In this document: positions 1 through 4,038 of the stretch, one piece after another
How the letters are laid out: every line of letters starts with the position of its first letter
How positions within the stretch are numbered: the stretch's first letter is position 1
DNA from: Melioribacteraceae bacterium
Lineage (GTDB): Bacteria; Bacteroidota; Ignavibacteria; Ignavibacteriales; Melioribacteraceae
Length of the DNA stretch: 6,237 bases
NCBI GenBank assembly: GCA_015494845.1
Contig: WGAL01000265.1
Location: 1 to 6,237, forward strand
Direction of reading: 5' to 3'
Notes under the pieces: generated by a model
Databases searched by the model: none
Told to the model about the DNA's origin: nothing
What the model saw: only the letters and a program-made list of their open reading frames with translations
Position numbers and translations under genes: made by a program

Positions 1-297
1 GAAACAACTTATGAAGCTATAGGTGAAGTATTTCATATTTTGAATAATTTTGATATTCCGAAAGGTTTTTCCCGTGAAGTTGTTGACGGAACTGTTTATG
101 CCGATTACACTCAATTAACTTGCGCAAGAGATCCTCAGACTTTAAAGTATTATTACAAGACGTACAAAAATCAAACAATTAAGGAATTTGATTTGAGCAA
201 GTTTAACGAAAATTCAAAGGAAATTTTAGTGTTAGATACAAACAAAGGTTCACAAACTGTAATTAACGTCAATAAAGAGTTAAAGCCGTTGAAATAA
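1..297 (+). CDS. Choloylglycine hydrolase family protein (linear amide C-N hydrolase), C-terminal part only
   Basis: The frame is open from the first base of the window to a TAA at 295-297, giving the last 98 residues of a gene whose start lies to the left. The TTG at 40 is just an internal Leu codon. The tail matches the C-terminus of the choloylglycine hydrolase / penicillin V acylase family of N-terminal-nucleophile hydrolases, which cleave amide bonds in conjugated bile salts, penicillin V or acyl-homoserine lactones. Visible family marks are the helix containing FHIL (residues 11-14), then a strand with DYTQLT (35-40), then the YYYKTYKNQTI hairpin (50-60) and FDLSKF (63-68). The catalytic Cys2 and the other active-site residues lie outside the window, so neither activity nor substrate can be judged. 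GC by hand count is about 31%, clearly below the downstream genes. It converges on dtd with a 72-base gap. The family call is fairly sure; bile-salt specificity is not supported. Confidence 0.85.
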   Translation, partial: ETTYEAIGEVFHILNNFDIPKGFSREVVDGTVYADYTQLTCARDPQTLKYYYKTYKNQTIKEFDLSKFNENSKEILVLDTNKGSQTVINVNKELKPLK

Positions 298-340
298 ATA
301 TTCTTTTTTGGTGAATAATGAAAATGTTTTTTGTAGCATA

Positions 341-354
341 GATTGCTTGCAATC
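341..354. terminator. Weak inverted repeat between convergent genes; possible but poor terminator
   Basis: GATTG (341-345), a CTTG loop and CAATC (350-354) form a perfect 5-bp stem with a 4-base loop. It lies in the 72-base spacer between the stop of the hydrolase gene and the stop of dtd. No T-run follows directly on either strand: on the minus strand the nearest A/T-rich stretch starts some 10 bases on, and it is A-rich in the transcript. It is therefore not a canonical intrinsic terminator. Its position is the main argument for a role. Confidence 0.25.
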
Positions 355-369
355 CGCGAAAATAAATGT

Positions 370-831
370 TTACTTCTCTTTTGATTCTATAAGAATTGTA
401 ACCGGCCCGTCGTTGCAAATTTTAACTTTCATCATTGCGCCGAAAATGCCCGTTTTAACTTTTTCTTTGCCCAGATTTTTTCTCATTCTTTCGATGAATT
501 TAAAATATAATTTTTCCGCTTGTTCAGGTTTCGCGGCGGTTATAAAATTTGGACGGTTGCCTTTGCGCGCGTCGCCGTAAAGCGTAAATTGGGAAATCAC
601 AAGCGCCTCGCCGTCAATATCTAGCAACGACAAATTCATCTTGCCGGCGTTATCTTCAAAAATCCGCAAGCGCGAACATTTGTCGGCAACGAAATTTACT
701 TCCTCTTCGCCGTCGGAATGCGTAACTCCGAGAAGAATTACCATCCCCGGACCAATTTCTTTGAAATACTTTCCGTCTTCCGTCTCAATTGTAACGCTGC
801 CTTCGCTTACTCTTTGAACAAGCGCTCTCAT
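370..831 (-). CDS. dtd: D-aminoacyl-tRNA deacylase (D-Tyr-tRNA deacylase, DTD)
   Basis: This cytoplasmic homodimeric enzyme hydrolyses the ester bond of D-aminoacyl-tRNAs, and of Gly mischarged on tRNA-Ala, recycling tRNA and keeping D-residues out of proteins. The 153-residue protein has the usual family length and is collinear from end to end. It starts MRALVQRV. The catalytic-site motif SQFTLYGDARKGNRP is at residues 80-94, where the family has SQFTLYxD. The second signature, NDGPVT, is at 140-145. It carries the Gly-Pro pair that in known structures forms the cross-subunit cis-proline motif for chiral rejection. The stretch before it reads TGIFGAMMKV (127-136), where many homologues have FGADM. 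The ATG (829-831) overlaps the TGA of prmC as ATGA. The bases before it (AAAAAAGG directly against the ATG) give no properly spaced Shine-Dalgarno site, so translation is probably coupled to prmC. It is the last gene of a three-gene minus-strand operon. Confidence 0.97.
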   Translation of the reverse strand: MRALVQRVSEGSVTIETEDGKYFKEIGPGMVILLGVTHSDGEEEVNFVADKCSRLRIFEDNAGKMNLSLLDIDGEALVISQFTLYGDARKGNRPNFITAAKPEQAEKLYFKFIERMRKNLGKEKVKTGIFGAMMKVKICNDGPVTILIESKEK

Positions 832-1691
832 CCTTTTTTCTCCGCTTTTATTATTCTGTCAATTCCGGCGTAGTCTTTAATTATTTCAATATTTTCGTAA
901 TTACGCTCCGTTAAGATTTCTTTTACTATTTCAGAAAGTCCCGCGCCGAGTTCAAAGTAAATTTTTCCGTTTGGAACCAACATCCGCGTTCCGAGTTCCG
1001 TAATTTTTTCGTAAAAGGAAAGTCCGTCTTTTTCGTCGGTTAGCGCGTTTCTCGGTTCGTAATATTTAACTTCCGCTTGTAATTTTTCAAATTCTTCCTT
1101 TGGAATGTACGGCGGGTTCGAAACGATAATATCAAATTTGTTGTTTTCGCTGTTTGAGAAAATTTCATCCGAAAAAATATCGGCTTGAAAGAAATTTATT
1201 TTCTTTTCGCTTAGAATTTTTAGTTCGTTTTCTTTCGCAATTTCCAACGCTTTGGGGGAAATATCGAGCGCATACATTTCCGCTTCCGGCAAAAGTTTAG
1301 CAATCATAATCGCAATATTTCCGCTTCCGGTTCCGATATCCAAAATTTTGCCGCTAAAATTTGGAAAATCGTTTGTTATTTTTTCAACTAAAAGTTCTGT
1401 TTCCGGACGGGGAATTAAAACATCGCTTGATACAACAAAAGTTTCGCCCATAAATTCGGTATGTCCTAAAATTTGTTGGACCGGTTTTTTTTCGCCGCGA
1501 AGTTTGAGGAAGTTGCGATAAGTGTTTTTTTCATCTTCCGTAAGCGGACGGTCGAATTGGAGATAAAGTTCCATTCGCTTAAGATTTAAAACTTCGGCAA
1601 GCAACAATTCGGCGTTCAGTCTCGGCGACTCAATTCCTTTTTTCTCTAAATACTCGGTCGATAATTTTATTGCTTCCAGAACGGACAACAT
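828..1691 (-). CDS. prmC: Peptide chain release factor N(5)-glutamine methyltransferase PrmC (HemK)
   Basis: This cytoplasmic enzyme uses S-adenosylmethionine to methylate the Gln of the GGQ motif of release factors RF1 and RF2, which raises termination efficiency. The 287-residue length is typical. Residues 1-85 form the N-terminal release-factor-binding helical domain. The linker motif VLIPRPETELLVE (91-103) leads into the Rossmann-fold methyltransferase domain. Its SAM-binding motif is DIGTGSGNIAI (118-128), an acidic residue follows at the end of strand 2 (ALDIS, 141-145), and the diagnostic catalytic motif SNPPYIP is at 191-197. YEPRNAL (211-217) and FYEKI (226-230) are also characteristic. 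The C-terminal DYAGIDR (273-279) matches the usual end of the family. NPPYIP plus the N-terminal domain distinguishes it from PrmB and generic DNA methyltransferases. Its ATG (1689-1691) shares one base with the TAA of the upstream MORN gene (TAATG), and its TGA overlaps the dtd start, so it is the middle gene of the operon. Confidence 0.97.
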   Translation of the reverse strand: MLSVLEAIKLSTEYLEKKGIESPRLNAELLLAEVLNLKRMELYLQFDRPLTEDEKNTYRNFLKLRGEKKPVQQILGHTEFMGETFVVSSDVLIPRPETELLVEKITNDFPNFSGKILDIGTGSGNIAIMIAKLLPEAEMYALDISPKALEIAKENELKILSEKKINFFQADIFSDEIFSNSENNKFDIIVSNPPYIPKEEFEKLQAEVKYYEPRNALTDEKDGLSFYEKITELGTRMLVPNGKIYFELGAGLSEIVKEILTERNYENIEIIKDYAGIDRIIKAEKKG

Positions 1692-2077
1692 TAAAATCTT
1701 CTTTCTCCGCTTAGTGTTCCGTCCAAATTAAAAACTCGTTTGTAAAGCAATCTTCCGCGACGGTAAAATTCCTCGCTCATCAATTGTCCGCCGCTGTAAT
1801 ATCTTTTTGTCAAACCGTCGAGTTGACCATCTCTATAATTTTCTCTTGCCTTGATAGTTCCATCAGGATAATACATAGTGGAAATTCCGTTAAGTTTGTC
1901 GTTAATATATTGCAACTCCGCTTTGATTTTCCCATTGGGAAATTTCAACACTTCGATGCGGCGCGAAGAACTTTCGCCGTCGCTTGTTTCCCCGAGCACC
2001 TGTCTGCGATAAGCTTTCGGATTTATGACGACTTTAACGAAATTCTTAACACGTTTCCCTATGGAATAAAAAATCAT
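1691..2077 (-). CDS. MORN-type repeat protein, 128 residues, function unknown
   Basis: The protein has no recognisable catalytic motif. Residues 46 to about 123 are tandem MORN_2-like repeats of 23-24 residues, each opening with aromatic-x-x-Gly: FPNG at 46-49, YPDG at 70-73, YSGG at 94-97, and a partial LDG at 118-120. Within units the pattern YxxxxLxG recurs (57-64 and 81-88). Such repeats form extended beta-hairpin sheets and usually bind partners or membranes. Databases often label them YwqK-family antitoxins, but no toxin candidate is adjacent. The first 40 residues are non-repeat and basic, starting with an amphipathic-looking stretch (YSIGKRVKNFVKVV); there is no signal peptide or membrane span. 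It is the first gene of the operon: its TAA overlaps the prmC ATG by one base. No Shine-Dalgarno site precedes the ATG, only an A-rich ACAAAAA. The repeat assignment is fairly sure; the role in the operon is unknown. Confidence 0.85.
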   Translation of the reverse strand: MIFYSIGKRVKNFVKVVINPKAYRRQVLGETSDGESSSRRIEVLKFPNGKIKAELQYINDKLNGISTMYYPDGTIKARENYRDGQLDGLTKRYYSGGQLMSEEFYRRGRLLYKRVFNLDGTLSGERRF

Positions 2078-2216
2078 TTTTTGTAAAAATTTTTCTTAAT
2101 TACTCAATTTAATGAAAGAAGTTGAAAGTTGCTTAAACAATCATTCCTAAGGTAAGGGTAGTTGTGTTTTGTTTTTAACTTAATTCTCAAAATGAAACAT
2201 TGTGGTTTTCATAAAT

Positions 2217-2263
2217 ATTTATTTTGTTATTTAATGCACTTTTTTTATGGCATTTATTTTGTT
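2217..2263. repeat. 12-base exact direct repeat, 35 bases apart
   Basis: ATTTATTTTGTT occurs at 2217-2228 and again at 2252-2263, start to start 35 bases, upstream of the membrane-protein gene. The match stops at 12 bases on both sides. The low complexity of the unit means chance is a real alternative; a paired binding site for a regulator is the other reading. Confidence 0.5.
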
Positions 2264-2287
2264 GGAACAAACATAGTATTATTATTT

Positions 2288-2298
2288 GGAGAAAGGGA
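2288..2298 (+). promoter_or_regulatory. Ribosome binding site that fixes the start at 2305
   Basis: GGAG at 2288-2291 followed by AAAGGGA at 2292-2298 lies 6 to 13 bases before the ATG at 2305. It is the only clear Shine-Dalgarno-like site in the window. It decides for the ATG at 2305 over the in-frame TTG at 2224, which has no such site. Confidence 0.6.
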
Positions 2299-2304
2299 AA
2301 AAGA

Positions 2305-2736
2305 ATGAGTTTGATAGCCATAATTTACAAAGCGGTTTTTTTAAGCGCGGCGGCATTTTTGATTATGCTTTCCGTCTCTTACGTTTTGTTCTTATATCGT
2401 AAAAAATTTAAAACGTCCTTTCCTCAAACTTTGAAAAACGAAAAAGTTTTCCAAAGTAACACGCAAAAGATATATCCGTCCGTTCACGCGGAATATTTGC
2501 CTTCGTTTGATAATGTTCTACAATCAAGTCAAAATTATCGAACCGTTCAAACCGTGCAGGCAAAGCACGAGATGAGAAAAAGAGCAATCAGTCACAGAGA
2601 ACTCAGAAAAACGCGCTACGACATATTAAACGAAACAATGAAAAAACCCGCGTTAGATTATTCCCAATCCAACCAACCTCAGAAATACTTTGCGTCGTCC
2701 ACGTTGGAGTATTATCGCGAAAAACAAGTGGGTTGA
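2305..2736 (+). CDS. Small single-span inner-membrane protein of unknown function
   Basis: This encodes 143 residues that I do not recognise. The start is the ATG with the purine-rich site just upstream; the same frame is open back to about 2224, but those extra residues follow no plausible start. Residues 8-31 form one hydrophobic segment, followed directly by basic RKKFK (32-36). This predicts an uncleaved signal anchor with the N-terminus outside and the tail in the cytoplasm. The tail (37-143) is hydrophilic, rich in Gln, Lys, Arg, Ser and Tyr, with a basic patch around MRKRAISHRELRKTRYD (90-106) that could be a helix, and shows no cysteines or catalytic motif. GC of two 60-base samples is 40%, close to its neighbours, and codon use looks coding. 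It stands alone on the plus strand, divergent from the prmC operon and convergent with the transporter gene. Coding status is likely; function is unknown. Confidence 0.75.
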   Translation: MSLIAIIYKAVFLSAAAFLIMLSVSYVLFLYRKKFKTSFPQTLKNEKVFQSNTQKIYPSVHAEYLPSFDNVLQSSQNYRTVQTVQAKHEMRKRAISHRELRKTRYDILNETMKKPALDYSQSNQPQKYFASSTLEYYREKQVG

Positions 2737-2757
2737 GAATTATTTAGGAATTATTAG
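2737..2757. repeat. Short imperfect tandem duplication in a convergent spacer
   Basis: GAATTATTTAG (2737-2747) is followed immediately by GAATTATTAG (2748-2757), one base shorter. It fills most of the 27-base spacer between the stop of the membrane-protein gene and the stop of the transporter gene. It probably arose by replication slippage; no terminator hairpin is formed. Confidence 0.45.
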
Positions 2758-2763
2758 TCGCAA

Positions 2764-4029
2764 TTATTTTATTCCGTAATCTTTTTTGATTTTTACAAAT
2801 CGCGTTACGATAAAAGAGGGAATTGTTGCAAGAATAACCCAAATGAAGAAATTCACATAACCTAATGTTTCCTGCAAATAGCCGCTGAACATTCCGGGCG
2901 CCATCATTCCGAGAGCCATAAATCCCGTTGCAATTGCGTAATGCGACGCCGCGAATTTTCCCTCCGAAATCATCATCGCGTAAACGAGATACGCCGTAAA
3001 GCCGAAACCGTAACCGAATTGTTCCAGCGCAACTCCGCTCGAAATGATAAAGAAATTATGCGGTTGAACCAGCGCAAAATAAAGATAAACCGCGTTCGGT
3101 ATGTTAATGGAAATTAACATCGGCAAGAGCCAGTATTTCAAACCTTTTTTCGCAATTGCGAAACCGCCGAGAATTCCACCCGCGACGAGAAATCCCACGC
3201 CGATTGTTCCGTAAATGAAGCCGATGTCGCTTGTCGAAAGTCCGAGCCCGCCTTTTTCCGCGCTGTCGAGCATAAACGGCGTTGCGAGTTTAACGAGTTG
3301 CGCTTCCGAAAAACGGTAGAAAAGCAGAAATGAAATAATTACGCCGATTCCGTCTTTCTTGAAAAAATCAACAAACGGAACGAAAAACTCGCCGAATATT
3401 TGTTTAATTGATTTCGCCTCGCGCGGTTTTTCGGTTCTCGGTAAAATAAATTTATGATAAGAAGCAAAAACGAAAAAGAGAGCGAAAACCGTCGCGTAAA
3501 CAATCGCCCAAGCGTGTTTGACGTTACCGAGCGATTTTTCCAATTCACCCGCAAAAACAACGAACAATCCTTGTCCTGTAATCATCGCTATTCTGTAAAA
3601 AGTGCTGCGGATGCCTACAAATTTCGCTTGGTTCGACGGCGTTTGCGCAATCATATAAAAACCGTCGGCGGCAATATCGTGCGTGGCGGAAGCGAAAGCG
3701 ATTAGCGAGAAAAGAAGGAAAACGTAGCCGAAATAATCGTCCGTTGCGGAAAGCGAAAACGCAATTCCGCCGAAAGCGACGCCGATAAAAAACTGCGTGA
3801 AAATTATCCAGTAACGTTTGGTTTTGAACAAATCTACAAACGGACTCCACAACGGCTTAATCACCCAAGGCAAATAAAGCCAGCTTGTGTAAAACGCGAT
3901 TTCTTCGTTCGAAAGCTCCATCCGCTTGAAAAAAGTTACCGAAACCGACATCACGAAAACGTAAGGTAATCCTTCGATGAAATAAAGCGAAGGAATCCAG
4001 AGCCAGCCGTTTCTTTTGTTTTTTGTCAT
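2764..4029 (-). CDS. Major facilitator superfamily transporter, AmpG-like (PAT family)
   Basis: This 421-residue inner-membrane permease has about 12 hydrophobic segments, the first near residues 13-33 and the last near 390-410, and a longer charged central loop (192-226) between the two six-helix halves. The N-terminal stretch YFIEGLPYVFV (16-26), WLYLPWVIKPLWSPFVD (50-66) and the TM4 motif THDIAADG (116-123) match the AmpG / peptide-acetyl-CoA transporter branch, where the equivalent motif is TQDIAxDA. E. coli AmpG imports GlcNAc-anhydroMurNAc muropeptides for wall recycling by proton symport. The Bacteroidota homologues this resembles are mostly uncharacterised, so the substrate is an inference, and a sugar or glycan fragment is equally possible. 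The ATG is 9 bases after the kinase stop with no Shine-Dalgarno site in the gap, so translation probably depends on the upstream gene. Family assignment is strong and substrate assignment weak; hence no gene symbol is given. Confidence 0.93.
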   Translation of the reverse strand: MTKNKRNGWLWIPSLYFIEGLPYVFVMSVSVTFFKRMELSNEEIAFYTSWLYLPWVIKPLWSPFVDLFKTKRYWIIFTQFFIGVAFGGIAFSLSATDDYFGYVFLLFSLIAFASATHDIAADGFYMIAQTPSNQAKFVGIRSTFYRIAMITGQGLFVVFAGELEKSLGNVKHAWAIVYATVFALFFVFASYHKFILPRTEKPREAKSIKQIFGEFFVPFVDFFKKDGIGVIISFLLFYRFSEAQLVKLATPFMLDSAEKGGLGLSTSDIGFIYGTIGVGFLVAGGILGGFAIAKKGLKYWLLPMLISINIPNAVYLYFALVQPHNFFIISSGVALEQFGYGFGFTAYLVYAMMISEGKFAASHYAIATGFMALGMMAPGMFSGYLQETLGYVNFFIWVILATIPSFIVTRFVKIKKDYGIK

Positions 4030-4038
4030 TGGCGCGCG

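Larger units (their letters stand above)
2078..2304. promoter_or_regulatory. Divergent AT-rich intergenic region that should hold both outward promoters
   Basis: This 227-base gap separates the starts of the minus-strand MORN-prmC-dtd operon and the plus-strand membrane-protein gene. By layout it must contain promoters for both, unless transcription enters from elsewhere. No hexamer pair with correct spacing stands out on either strand. The only good match to the Bacteroidota -7 element (TAnnTTTG) is TATGTTTG on the minus strand at 2268-2275, about 190 bases from the MORN start and without a matching upstream TTG box. A CCTAAGG palindrome lies at 2146-2152, and a 12-base direct repeat is listed separately. 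No tRNA, riboswitch or small gene was seen. Confidence 0.45.

Noticed and set aside
308..580. Plus-strand open frame of 90 codons opposite the 3' end of dtd
   Set aside because: It lies almost wholly antisense to a full-length, strongly conserved dtd gene and has no ribosome binding site or recognisable protein features.
1691..2077. Antitoxin of a toxin-antitoxin pair, as YwqK-like database names would suggest
   Set aside because: No toxin-like small gene is adjacent; the partners are prmC and dtd. The label rests only on the MORN-type repeats.
2268..2275. Bacteroidota-type -7 promoter element TATGTTTG on the minus strand
   Set aside because: No matching upstream TTG element at the expected 19-21 base distance, and it is about 190 bases from the gene; noted only in the intergenic entry.
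2224..2304. Upstream TTG start for the small membrane protein, adding 27 residues
   Set aside because: There is no Shine-Dalgarno site before the TTG and the added stretch is odd for a signal anchor, whereas the ATG at 2305 has a good purine-rich site.
2747..2775. GGAAT / ATTCC inverted repeat as a terminator for the convergent pair
   Set aside because: Only 5 bp of clean pairing with a 19-base interior that pairs poorly, and one arm lies inside the end of the transporter gene.
3545..3850. Minus-strand alternative frame of 101 codons within the transporter gene
   Set aside because: Its Arg/Phe-rich translation is what a frame shift of a membrane-protein gene gives, and the transporter frame is intact and conserved over the same bases.
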